Shown here piece by piece: positions 53,235 through 61,635 of a DNA stretch of 64,000 bases (its first letter is position 1; every line of letters begins with the position of its first letter). The notes below the pieces were generated by a model that was given only the letters and a program-made list of their open reading frames with translations, was not told where the DNA came from and ran no database searches. The stretch is taken from positions 1 through 64,000 of the forward strand of contig QHUZ01000024.1 in assembly GCA_003223395.1 (NCBI GenBank). The letters are read 5' to 3'. The stretch comes from Gemmatimonadota bacterium. Lineage in GTDB: Bacteria; Gemmatimonadota; Gemmatimonadetes; Gemmatimonadales; GWC2-71-9. Position numbers and translations under genes: made by a program.

Positions 53235-53821
53235 CGTGTCGTGAGGATCTGCAGCGCGCGCCGCACCAGGGTCTCCGTCTCCGTCTCCGTTCCGTTGCCC
53301 GCGAGCGCCTGACGAATCGCGCGGTCTGCTTCGGGTACCCCGTATCCCAGCCGCTCGAGCGCCTTGAGCGCGGCTTCGGCACCGGCGGGGACCGCAATGG
53401 CCGGTACTTCGGTGAAGTCTTCGACTTTTTCCCCCAGCTCGAGGGCGAGGCGCTCGGCGGTCTTGCGCCCGATCCCGCTGACCGACGAGAGCAACGCGAT
53501 GTTCTTCTCGCGCAGCGCGCGCGCGCCGCGCTCCACGCCGAGCGCCGACAGCAGCGCGATGCCGATCTTGGGGCCGACGCCGCTGACGCTCGTGAGGCGC
53601 TGGAAAAAGCGCCGCTCGGCGTCATCGAGGAATCCGTACAGCGCCCAGCCGTCCTCGCGCACGACCAGCTCGGTCGACAGCGTGATCTCGGCGCCCGTCG
53701 CCGGCAAGCGCTCCATCACGCCGAGCGGCACGACGACCTCATAGCCGACGCCCCCGGCCGTCTCGACGACGACTCGGTCGGCGGATTTTGTCGCCAGCCT
53801 CCCACGCACATGCGCAATCAT
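53231..53821 (-). CDS. ruvA: Holliday junction DNA-binding protein RuvA
   Basis: A 196-residue protein with an N-terminal OB fold (MIAHVRGRLATKSADRVVVETAGGVGYEV), two helix-hairpin-helix motifs (SVSGVGPKIGIALLSAL and SVSGIGRKTAERLALEL), and a C-terminal domain that binds RuvB (ALKALERLGYGVPEADRAIRQAL). It targets RuvB to junctions. Stop and start codons overlap with its neighbours on both sides. Confidence 0.95.
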   Translation of the reverse strand: MIAHVRGRLATKSADRVVVETAGGVGYEVVVPLGVMERLPATGAEITLSTELVVREDGWALYGFLDDAERRFFQRLTSVSGVGPKIGIALLSALGVERGARALREKNIALLSSVSGIGRKTAERLALELGEKVEDFTEVPAIAVPAGAEAALKALERLGYGVPEADRAIRQALAGNGTETETETLVRRALQILTTR

Positions 53822-54294
53822 GAGCGAATGATATAGGTCAGCGCCACGGCAACTCCATCGGCGGCGTCGGCCGGCTTCGGTGCGTGCTTGAGATGCAGCA
53901 GGCGAGCCACCATGGCCGCCACCTGCGACTTTGGCGCGCCGCCGGCGCCGACCACGGTCTTCTTGATCATGGCCGGTGCATACTGGGCGATATCGAGCTC
54001 CGCTTGCTGCGCTGCCAGCAAGATGACTCCTCGTGCATGCCCAAGGACGAGTGTCGTACGGACGTTCTTATGATAGAAGGCATCCTCGAGGGCGAGCACC
54101 GCTGGCTGGTGGCGGCGAATGAGCAGCGCGATTTCGTGGTGAAGCTCTGCGAGACGGTGGGGAAGCGAGTTGTTCCGACCAAACCGCAAAACCCCACACT
54201 CGACAAGTCGCCCCATCCCGGGAGTTCCGTTCCCCGTTTCGATCACGCCGTAGCCGGTGATCGCCGTACCGGGGTCGACGCCCAGGACCCTCAC
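53818..54294 (-). CDS. ruvC: Holliday junction endonuclease RuvC
   Basis: A 158-residue RNase H-fold nuclease that resolves four-way junctions. The acidic active-site residues are in VLGVDPGTAITGYGVIE, ALEDAFYHKN and KPADAADGVAVAL. It overlaps ruvA as ATGA and lies one base from yebC, completing a yebC-ruvC-ruvA-(zinc ribbon)-ruvB order. The start is GTG at 54294. Confidence 0.95.
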   Translation of the reverse strand: MRVLGVDPGTAITGYGVIETGNGTPGMGRLVECGVLRFGRNNSLPHRLAELHHEIALLIRRHQPAVLALEDAFYHKNVRTTLVLGHARGVILLAAQQAELDIAQYAPAMIKKTVVGAGGAPKSQVAAMVARLLHLKHAPKPADAADGVAVALTYIIRS

Positions 54295-54295
54295 G

Positions 54296-55042
54296 TCATC
54301 CCGTCACCGCCGCCATCGCCTCGGCGTCGATGTCGAAGTTGGAAAAGACCTTCGCGACGTCGTCCATCTCCTCGAGGCCCTCGACGAGCTGCAGCAGCCG
54401 CTTGGCATCGCTGCCCTCGACCTTCACCGTGTTCTTCGGAACCATCGCGATCTCGGCGCTCTGGACCGGCAGCTTCTTGGCGCGCAGCGCCTGGTCGATC
54501 GCGTGCAGCTGTGTGGGCGGCGTCGTAATCACGTAGATGTCGCCCTCTTTCTGCATGTCGTCGGCGCCGGCATCGACCGCCACCTCCATCGTCGCGTCCT
54601 CGCTCGCTTTGCCGTCCACCACGATCTGGCCCTTGCGGTCGAACATCCATGCGACGGCATTGCTGGCCGCGAGATTCGCGCCATGGCGTTGGAAGACGTT
54701 ACGGATCTCGGCGACGGTGCGGTTGGGGTTGTCCGTCGTGGCCTGAATGAGGAGCGCCGCGCCCCCAGGCCCGTAGCCCTCGTACGTGACCTCTTCGTAG
54801 GTCACGCCTTCCAGCTCGCCTGTTCCCTTCTTGATCGCGCGATCGATGTTGTCGGCCGGCATGTTCTCGGCCTTGGCGGCGTCGATGGCGGTGCGGAGCC
54901 GGGCGTTGCCGCCGGGATCGCCGCCGCCAGCCTTGGCGGCGATCGTGATTTCACGAATCAGACGCGTGAACACCGCACCGCGCTTCTGATCGGTGACCGC
55001 TTTCTTCCGCTTGATCTGTTTCCATTTACTGTGACCAGCCAT
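54296..55042 (-). CDS. yebC: YebC/PmpR-family protein
   Basis: A 248-residue protein with the opening MAGHSKWKQIKRKKAVTDQKRG and the internal YEGYGPGGAALLIQATTDN segment diagnostic of YebC. Family members act as transcription regulators (PmpR) and some as translation factors that relieve ribosome stalling at proline stretches. The gene commonly precedes ruvC, as here. No DNA-binding motif beyond the family fold is recognised. Confidence 0.93.
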   Translation of the reverse strand: MAGHSKWKQIKRKKAVTDQKRGAVFTRLIREITIAAKAGGGDPGGNARLRTAIDAAKAENMPADNIDRAIKKGTGELEGVTYEEVTYEGYGPGGAALLIQATTDNPNRTVAEIRNVFQRHGANLAASNAVAWMFDRKGQIVVDGKASEDATMEVAVDAGADDMQKEGDIYVITTPPTQLHAIDQALRAKKLPVQSAEIAMVPKNTVKVEGSDAKRLLQLVEGLEEMDDVAKVFSNFDIDAEAMAAVTG

Positions 55043-55080
55043 ATCTGCTCCCCACTCCCAACTCCAGCTCCCAAGTTACA

Positions 55081-55953
55081 TCAGCGATCAGGATCGAGCA
55101 TATCCTCGAACCGCATCCAGCGGCGATAAAAGTAGAGATCCGCGAATCCGGTCGGGCCGTTGCGGTTCTTGGCGACGATCAGCTCGGTCGCGCCGTCCAC
55201 GCCGCCGCCCGGGTTGTACATCTCCTCACGGAAGATCGACAGGATGACGTCGGCATGTTGCTTCGGCGCGCCCATCACGCCGTAGTCGTCGAGCGTCGGG
55301 CGTTTCGCGTCGCGACCCGTCTGGAAACTCGGCAGCTGGGCCACCACGAGCAGTGCGACCTGCCGCGCCAGCGCGAGGGCCTTCAGGTGCCGCAGCACCA
55401 GCGCGGTGTCCTCGTCCTGGGTCGTGCGCGCCTTCGGTGGCGGCACGAGCTGCAGGTAGTCCACGATGACGAGCCCGACCTGGCGTAACGGATCGAGCCG
55501 CTCGAACACCGTCTCGAAGTCTTCGCCGGCCAACGGTAATAGTGAAAGCGGAAGGCCGCGCAGCCGCACCGCGGCGGCGCCCACTCCGGCGCGCGTCTGG
55601 TCGTTGAGTTTTGCGGCGCGCAGCTCGTCCACGGCGACTCTGCCCTCGATCGCGAGCGCGCGCTCCATCAGCCGCTCTTCATTCATCTCCCCGGAGAAAT
55701 ACGCGACCCCCACGGACTGTTGCGCCACGCGCAACGCGATGCCGAGGGCGAGCGCCGACTTGCCGCTGCCGATGTCGCCGCCCAGGAGGATGAGATCGCG
55801 CCGCCGCAGGCCACCGCCGAGCAGCTTATCGAGCGAGCCGAAGCCCGTGGGAATCGTGTCCCCGGTGATCTCCCCGGGGCGTTGAGCATCCACGCGCTCG
55901 ACGAGGTTGTCGAGGGAGGGACGTTTTTCGAACCGGCGCGCGGGAGATGGCAT
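55081..55953 (-). CDS. DnaB C-terminal-domain ATPase lacking the N-terminal domain
   Basis: A 290-residue RecA-fold helicase-like ATPase. Walker A is GGDIGSGKSALALGIA, Walker B is LVIVDYLQLV, and the region after it (ARQVALLVVAQL) matches replicative helicase DnaB. The DnaB N-terminal collar domain is absent; the protein begins only about 30 residues before the ITGDTIPTGFGSLDKLLGGGL entry strand. It is too long for RadA-only and has no zinc finger. It may be a helicase paralogue used in repair, consistent with its position beside ruvC and yebC. The 38-base gap before yebC holds a CTCCCAACTCC tract. Confidence 0.82.
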   Translation of the reverse strand: MPSPARRFEKRPSLDNLVERVDAQRPGEITGDTIPTGFGSLDKLLGGGLRRRDLILLGGDIGSGKSALALGIALRVAQQSVGVAYFSGEMNEERLMERALAIEGRVAVDELRAAKLNDQTRAGVGAAAVRLRGLPLSLLPLAGEDFETVFERLDPLRQVGLVIVDYLQLVPPPKARTTQDEDTALVLRHLKALALARQVALLVVAQLPSFQTGRDAKRPTLDDYGVMGAPKQHADVILSIFREEMYNPGGGVDGATELIVAKNRNGPTGFADLYFYRRWMRFEDMLDPDR

Positions 55954-55956
55954 GGT

Positions 55957-56325
55957 CTATAGATGCAATCTGGCCGCGCGTGCTGCAACGGTCACGGCGT
56001 CTGCGGCCTCGACGCCCAGCACGTCGCGCGCCGGCGCGGTGAGCTGGCTCAGCACCAGGGCGGCGGCGTTTGGCGTCGCCGTCTCGAGGTGTTGCCGCGC
56101 CGCGGCGAGTGCCCGCTTGAGCGGCCCGGGTAGGGCGAGGCTGCCGATCCGCGTTTCGAGCGCCTGGAGGCGGCGCCGGTGATTCTTCGCGCTCACGGGC
56201 GCGGGCGGCAGCAGCGCCTCGGCGGCGCGGACGACCAGCCACAGCGCGAACAGCCCCTCGCGTTGCGGACCGCGCGCCGATTCCGCGATGAGCGTGACGA
56301 GCTTCTCTTCGGCGGGCGTGCTCAT
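55957..56325 (-). CDS. Small helical protein, unknown
   Basis: A 122-residue Ala/Leu-rich protein, mostly helical (LFALWLVVRAAEALL, KNHRRRLQALETRI, PGPLKRALAAARQHLE). No membrane segment or catalytic motif is seen. The ATG at 56325 overlaps the GT9 stop as ATGA and its own stop lies three bases from the DnaB-like gene, so it is co-translated between a glycosyltransferase and a helicase-like ATPase. A role as an adaptor is possible but not shown. Confidence 0.6.
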   Translation of the reverse strand: MSTPAEEKLVTLIAESARGPQREGLFALWLVVRAAEALLPPAPVSAKNHRRRLQALETRIGSLALPGPLKRALAAARQHLETATPNAAALVLSQLTAPARDVLGVEAADAVTVAARAARLHL

Positions 56326-57320
56326 GCCACGAGTCGCTGCACGGCGGCAGCGACTTGATCGGGGAAGATTTCCCCGAGACAGTGATGGTGACCGAGCGGG
56401 CAACGTTCCGTCCCCATCGCGGAACACGGCCGGCACCCCAGATCGCGCTCCAGCACCTCCGCCCGGCCGCCATACGGAAAGAAGCCGAACAGCTCGACCG
56501 TCGGCCCGAACAGCGCGACCACGCGCGTGCCGACACCGGTTGCCATGTGCATCACCCCGGTGTCGCCCGAGACGAGGACGGCGGCGCGGGCGAGACACGC
56601 GCCCGTTTCCTGCAGCGTGAACTCTCCCGCGGCGTTGTGCACATCGGGACCGAGCTGACTGGCGAGCTCGCGGTCGCCCCCCCCGGGGCCGCCGACCGCG
56701 ACGAGTCCGAACTCCATCGTGCGCAGCTGTTCGGCGAGGGCGACCCAGTGGCGAATCGGCCAGCGCTTGGTCGCATGCGCGGCGCCCGGAGCGAGCGCCG
56801 CGAACGGCTGGCGGTCCAGGCCGCGCTCGGCGAGCCAGCGCGCGATCCGCTCGCGCGCCGCCGGTGCCAGAAAAAACTCGGGTGGGCCGCCGTCGGGCTG
56901 CACGTCGAGGGCGCGCGCCGCCTCGAAGTAGCGCACGGGGACCGGCACGTGCTTGCCGTACATGTTGATCTTCGCGGCGATCAGTGCGGTCCGGGCGAGT
57001 TTCCGTTTGGAGTAGCGTGACCATTGGGCCGAAGGCACAAGGAGCCGTAGCGCGGCACTCCGGAGGCTGCCGTGCAGGTCGAGCCCGTGCGTCGGCCGGA
57101 GCGCCCGCAACCGGCGCGCGAGGTCGGTGATCCGCTCGTGCGGCTCGAGCTCGATGACCTGGTCGAGGTTCGGATTCTCGACCACCAGCGGCGCCATCGC
57201 GCGCTTGGTGACGAAATACAGCTCGGCGTCGGGATGGCGCCGGTGCAGTGCGCGCACGAGGGGAGTGGTGAGGAGGACATCGCCGATGGAGCTGAACCGG
57301 ACGCACAGGACGCGCAACAC
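56322..57320 (-). CDS. Glycosyltransferase family 9 (heptosyltransferase-like)
   Basis: A 332-residue GT-B enzyme of the ADP-heptose:LPS heptosyltransferase family. The N-terminal RFSSIGDVLLTTPLVRAL and the C-terminal nucleotide-binding block LVSGDTGVMHMATGVGTRVVALFGPT are diagnostic. It probably adds a sugar to a lipopolysaccharide core or similar lipid-linked glycan at the inner leaflet. The GTG start at 57320 is the head of the 23-gene minus-strand run. The MsbA-like exporter and further glycosyltransferases lie divergently next door. Confidence 0.88.
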   Translation of the reverse strand: MLRVLCVRFSSIGDVLLTTPLVRALHRRHPDAELYFVTKRAMAPLVVENPNLDQVIELEPHERITDLARRLRALRPTHGLDLHGSLRSAALRLLVPSAQWSRYSKRKLARTALIAAKINMYGKHVPVPVRYFEAARALDVQPDGGPPEFFLAPAARERIARWLAERGLDRQPFAALAPGAAHATKRWPIRHWVALAEQLRTMEFGLVAVGGPGGGDRELASQLGPDVHNAAGEFTLQETGACLARAAVLVSGDTGVMHMATGVGTRVVALFGPTVELFGFFPYGGRAEVLERDLGCRPCSAMGTERCPLGHHHCLGEIFPDQVAAAVQRLVA

Positions 57321-57377
57321 GCGGCCAATGTAGTCGCGCGTTGCCCGGCTTCGCCAGCGGGACTAGCTTGTCACACA

Positions 57378-58949
57378 ATGCCGCGTCCGAAGAGCATTCT
57401 CTGGGTCGATGACGAAGTGGACGGCCTCGCCGCGCACCGCCGCTTTCTCGAAGAGCAGGGCTTCGCGGTGGCGCAGGCGGCGCACGGCGATGACGCCCTC
57501 GCGATGCTGCGGCGCCAGCCGTACAGTGTCGTCCTGCTCGACGAGCAGATGCCGGGCCGCCGCGGCCTCGATCTGCTCCCCGAAATCCGCGCCATCGATC
57601 CCGCCATGGCGGTGGTCATGGTGACGCAGAGCGAAGACGACGCGCTGCTGCGCGACGCCATCGGCACCGAGATCGACGATTACCTCGTGAAGCCGGTGCA
57701 TCCGCGCCAGGTGCTGTCGGTCGTGACGCGCCTGCTCGAAGGCGACCGCATCCGTCAGCAGCGGTTGGCACGCGACTTCGTCACGCGCTTCCGCGAGCTC
57801 GAGGGCCGGCGCGGCGGCGCGCTGGCGTGGCGCGAGTGGAGCGAGCTGGTGGCCGAGCTGGCGCGGTGGGAGGTCAGGCTCGCGGCGGGCGACGAGCCCG
57901 GTCTCTCCGAAGCGCTGCGCGCGCTGCAGGAGAGCCTGCGCAAAGACTTTCAGGGATTCATCACCAGGCACTATCCGCGCTGGCTGTCCGATCCCGAGCG
58001 GGATCGGCCGCCGCTCTCGGTGGATGTCGGCGCCGAGTTCCTCGTCCCCGCGCTCAAGCGGACGGGCCGCGTGGTGTTCATCCTGATCGATTGCCTGCGG
58101 CTGGATCAGTGGGAAGTGCTGCGCGATCTGATCACGCCGCTGTTCGACGTGGAGGAATCGCACTACTACAGCATTCTCCCGACCGCGACGCCGTTTTCCC
58201 GCAACGCAATCTTCAGTGGCCTGTTTCCGATGGAGATCGCGGCCCGCCATCCCGAGTGGTGGGGCGCGCCGACCGACGAAGAGAGTCTCAACGCCCACGA
58301 GGCCGAGCTGCTCACCGAGCAGCTCCGCGAGCTTGTGGGCGAAGAGGTGCCGGTCCGTTACGAAAAACTGTTTACGGCCGCGGACGGCGCGGACCTGCTG
58401 CGGCGCTTGCCGGCGCATCTCGCGCAGCCGGGCGTCACGGCGCTCGTTTTCAACTTCATCGATCAGCTGACGCACGGCCGCTCGGAGAACGCGATCCTGT
58501 ACGAGGTCGCGCGCGACGCCGACGCGCTGCGCGGTCTGACGAAGACGTGGTTCGAGCGTTCGCCCGTGCTCGCCGCGCTGGAAGAAGCCGAGCGGCGCAA
58601 CGTGCCGGTTCTGCTGACGACCGATCACGGCTCGATTCACTGCAACACGCCCGCGACGGTGTTCGCCAAGCGCGACGCGACCGCGAACCTGCGCTACAAG
58701 TTCGGCGAAGACCTGCGCGCCGAGGATCCTGAAGCCGCCATTATGGTCGAGGACCTGAAGGCCTACGGACTTCCGGACAAGGGTCTCGGCGTTCGGCTGC
58801 TGCTCGCGACGGGCGACCGCTTCTTTGTGTATCCCACCAAGCTGCGTGAGTATCAGGCGCGCTACCGCGGCGCCTTTCTGCACGGCGGCGCCACTCCCGA
58901 AGAGATGATCCTGCCCGTCGCGCTGCTCACGCCGCGCCGCTCCCGCTGA
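57378..58949 (+). CDS. porX: PorX-like response regulator with PglZ (alkaline-phosphatase superfamily) domain
   Basis: A 523-residue regulator. The receiver has acidic pocket residues at 11-12, phospho-Asp 55, and Lys in YLVKPVHP. A helical segment leads to a PglZ domain with metal and nucleophile region FILIDCLRLDQWEV ... YYSILPTATPFSRNAIFSG, with Thr at 269-271 in the position of the PorX catalytic residue. The further metal ligands are in NFIDQLTHGR and LLTTDHGSIHCNTP. This architecture and the SILPTAT segment match PorX, which regulates type IX secretion and cleaves nucleotide substrates. The ATG at 57378 is chosen since earlier codons lie in the GT9 gene. It precedes the MsbA gene with a one-base overlap. 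Confidence 0.9.
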   Translation: MPRPKSILWVDDEVDGLAAHRRFLEEQGFAVAQAAHGDDALAMLRRQPYSVVLLDEQMPGRRGLDLLPEIRAIDPAMAVVMVTQSEDDALLRDAIGTEIDDYLVKPVHPRQVLSVVTRLLEGDRIRQQRLARDFVTRFRELEGRRGGALAWREWSELVAELARWEVRLAAGDEPGLSEALRALQESLRKDFQGFITRHYPRWLSDPERDRPPLSVDVGAEFLVPALKRTGRVVFILIDCLRLDQWEVLRDLITPLFDVEESHYYSILPTATPFSRNAIFSGLFPMEIAARHPEWWGAPTDEESLNAHEAELLTEQLRELVGEEVPVRYEKLFTAADGADLLRRLPAHLAQPGVTALVFNFIDQLTHGRSENAILYEVARDADALRGLTKTWFERSPVLAALEEAERRNVPVLLTTDHGSIHCNTPATVFAKRDATANLRYKFGEDLRAEDPEAAIMVEDLKAYGLPDKGLGVRLLLATGDRFFVYPTKLREYQARYRGAFLHGGATPEEMILPVALLTPRRSR

Positions 58950-60763
58950 TGACGGCGACCGGGGGAGGCAGCGCCCGGCTGCTGTCGCTGCTGCGGCCGT
59001 ACAAACTCCTGTTCGGCGCCACGATCTCGGCGACGGTGATCTCGTCGGTGCTGGATGGCTTCACCTTCGTCCTGCTGATCCCGTTCCTGCGGACGCTCTT
59101 CGGGAAAGCCGCGCTGCCCGCCGAAGGCGGTTCGCAGGTCGAGTCGGTGCTGAACAAGATTGCGGGACCGTTCCTCCAGGCCGGCACGCCGGAGGTCGCG
59201 CTGCGCAACGTCGTCATCGTGCTGCTCGTCGCGCTGCTGCTCAAGAACCTGACTTCCTATCTCGCGTCTCTCGGCAGCGTCACGATCCAGGAAGGCGTCG
59301 TCCGCGATCTGCGCGTTCGTCTCTTCCGGCACCTGCAGACGCTGCCGCTCGGCTACTTCCAGCGCACGCGCGCCGGCCAGACGATCGCCCGTGTCATCAA
59401 CGACACCGATCAGGTGAAGACCGCCGTGAGCGCGGCGCTGGCGTCGCTGCTGCAAAACGTCGTCGTCATCATCGTCTACGTCGTGATTCTGTTCGGCCTC
59501 TCGGTCAAGCTCACCCTGCTGTCGCTGCTGCTCGCTCCCGTGCTGCTGCTGATCATCCGCCCGATGATCAACCGGCTGCGCCGCCGCTCCCGCGAGCTGG
59601 CGGCCGAGCGCGGCGAGGTCACGAGTCATGTGGGCGAGATGATCGCCTCGGCGAAGCTGGTGCGCGCGTACGTGGCCGAGGCGTTCGAGCTGGGGCGGTT
59701 CCAGGAGCTCGCCGAGCGCTATCGCAAGCGGGTGTTACGCGCGCAGCGGTATTCGAGTCTTACGAGTCCCGTGAGCGAGGTGTTCGGCGGGGTGATGATC
59801 GTGCTCATCCTCGTGGTCGGCACGCGCCTGGCGCTGGGCGCGGCGGCGACGCTCGAAGCCGCCGTGCTGATCACGTTCCTGGCCGTCAGTTTGCGGCTGA
59901 TGTCGCCGATCAAGTCGGTGTCGAACTATCCCGCGATCATGGCGTCGGCCGTGGCCTCCGCGGACCGGGTGTTCGAGGTGCTCGACCTGCCGTCCGCCGA
60001 AGGCGACCGGCCCGGGGAGACGACGGCAGAGTTCAGCGAGCGCATCGAGTTCCGCGGTGTCTCGTTCGAGTACGAGCCTTCCGAGTCGGTGCTGCGCGAC
60101 GTCGATCTGGAGGTGAAGCGCGGCCAGGTCGTCGCCATCGTGGGCCCCTCCGGCGCGGGGAAGACGACACTGGTCGATCTGCTGCCGCGATTCTACGAGC
60201 CGACGCGGGGCGAGATCCTGCTGGACGGCGTGCCGCTCACCACCTACACACGCACGTCGCTGCGGCGCCTCATGGGGATCGTGTCGCAGGAAACGGTGCT
60301 GCTCAACGATACCGTGCTGGCGAACATCGCCTACGGTCTGAAAGACGTGCCGCTCGATCAGGTGCGGGCCGCCGCGCGCGCCGCGAATGCCGACGAGTTC
60401 ATCATGCGCCTCCCCGAGGGCTACAGCACGCTGCTCGGCGAGCGCGGCACCCGGCTCAGCGGCGGCCAGCGCCAGCGCATCGCGATCGCGCGCGCGTTGC
60501 TGCGCGATCCACCGATCCTGATCCTCGACGAGGCCACCAGCGCGCTCGACACCGAGTCCGAGCGCCTCGTGCAGGAAGCGATCGAGCGGCTCATGGCGCA
60601 TCGGACCGTGTTCGTGATCGCCCACCGGCTCGCGACGGTGCAACATGCCGACTTCATCGTCGTGCTCGCCGAAGGGCGCATCGTGGAGCGTGGGACACAC
60701 GGCGACTTGCTCTCGGCCGACGGGCTGTACCGCCGGCTCTACAACCTGCAATTCCGGAGCTGA
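58949..60763 (+). CDS. MsbA-type lipid/glycolipid ABC exporter
   Basis: A 604-residue half-transporter with six membrane segments (1-320) and an ATPase domain. Walker A is GPSGAGKTTL, signature LSGGQRQRIAIARALL, Walker B ILILDEATSALD and H-loop VIAHRLATV. It is expected to flip lipid A core or another glycolipid across the inner membrane. Location next to GT9, GT2 and GT22 genes supports a lipopolysaccharide or glycolipid substrate. Confidence 0.88.
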   Translation: MTATGGGSARLLSLLRPYKLLFGATISATVISSVLDGFTFVLLIPFLRTLFGKAALPAEGGSQVESVLNKIAGPFLQAGTPEVALRNVVIVLLVALLLKNLTSYLASLGSVTIQEGVVRDLRVRLFRHLQTLPLGYFQRTRAGQTIARVINDTDQVKTAVSAALASLLQNVVVIIVYVVILFGLSVKLTLLSLLLAPVLLLIIRPMINRLRRRSRELAAERGEVTSHVGEMIASAKLVRAYVAEAFELGRFQELAERYRKRVLRAQRYSSLTSPVSEVFGGVMIVLILVVGTRLALGAAATLEAAVLITFLAVSLRLMSPIKSVSNYPAIMASAVASADRVFEVLDLPSAEGDRPGETTAEFSERIEFRGVSFEYEPSESVLRDVDLEVKRGQVVAIVGPSGAGKTTLVDLLPRFYEPTRGEILLDGVPLTTYTRTSLRRLMGIVSQETVLLNDTVLANIAYGLKDVPLDQVRAAARAANADEFIMRLPEGYSTLLGERGTRLSGGQRQRIAIARALLRDPPILILDEATSALDTESERLVQEAIERLMAHRTVFVIAHRLATVQHADFIVVLAEGRIVERGTHGDLLSADGLYRRLYNLQFRS

Positions 60764-60765
60764 AG

Positions 60766-61629
60766 GTGCTGTCCGCATTCACGCTGGTTCGCAATGCCGT
60801 AAAGCTCAACTTCCCGATCCTCGCGACGATCTTCTCCGTCCTGGGTGTGTGCGATGAAGTCGTGGTGAATGTGGGCAAATCGGACGACGAGACCCGCGAG
60901 ATCGTAGCCGGGATCGACGACGCGCGCGTGCGCATCATCGAATGCGAATGGGACATGAAGCGCGGCGACGGCATGCTGGCGGTGGAGACACAGCGGGCGA
61001 TGAATGCGTGCCGTGGCTCGTGGGGGATCTACATCCAGGCCGACGAGGTGCTGGATGAGCGGAGCGCGCGTACGTTGAAGGCGAAGGTGGCCGAGTGGGA
61101 CGACGACCCGCGCGTGGAAGGGTTGCTGGTCAATTACCTCCACTTTTATGGCCGTTTCGACCGCGTGGCCACCAACCGCCGTTGGTATCGCCGCGAGGTT
61201 CGCTGCATCCGGCTCGGGCTCGACGTCCATCCGTATCAGGGGGCGCAGGGATTCCGGGTGGGGCCACAGCAGCGAAAGATTCGCGCCCGGCTGACCGACG
61301 CGCAGATGTTCCACTACGGCTGGGCGCGGCCCGCGTGTTCGATCAGAGCGAAGCGCGAGGTGACGAAAGAGATGTATCCGCTGGCCGCCGAGCGTTTGGA
61401 CCGGGACATCGCGCGCGGCACGCTCGAATGGATCCCGTTGCTGCGGCGGTTCACCGGTCAGCATCCCGCCGTGGCCAGCTCGTGGATCGCCACGTGCGCC
61501 CAGCAGCCGCCGATCGAGCTCGAGCCGCCCCGGTTCAATCCGGCGAATGCGCGCTACTACGTTTCCGACTGGATCGAGCGGTTGACGGGCGCGCGGCCGT
61601 TCGAGTTTCGCAACTACACGTTGGTGTAG
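60766..61629 (+). CDS. GT2-like glycosyltransferase, tandem copy 1
   Basis: A 287-residue protein opening TLVRNAVKLNFPILATI and CDEVVVNVGKSDDETREI, the pattern of GT2-type nucleotide-sugar folds. The acidic motif in GIYIQADEVL probably binds the metal. The RRWYRREVRCIRL and FHYGWARP segments are shared with the next gene. The GTG start is two bases after the exporter stop. A likely role is adding a sugar to the lipid exported by the MsbA-like protein or to a surface glycan. Confidence 0.8.
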   Translation: MLSAFTLVRNAVKLNFPILATIFSVLGVCDEVVVNVGKSDDETREIVAGIDDARVRIIECEWDMKRGDGMLAVETQRAMNACRGSWGIYIQADEVLDERSARTLKAKVAEWDDDPRVEGLLVNYLHFYGRFDRVATNRRWYRREVRCIRLGLDVHPYQGAQGFRVGPQQRKIRARLTDAQMFHYGWARPACSIRAKREVTKEMYPLAAERLDRDIARGTLEWIPLLRRFTGQHPAVASSWIATCAQQPPIELEPPRFNPANARYYVSDWIERLTGARPFEFRNYTLV

Positions 61630-61635
61630 AGGAAC

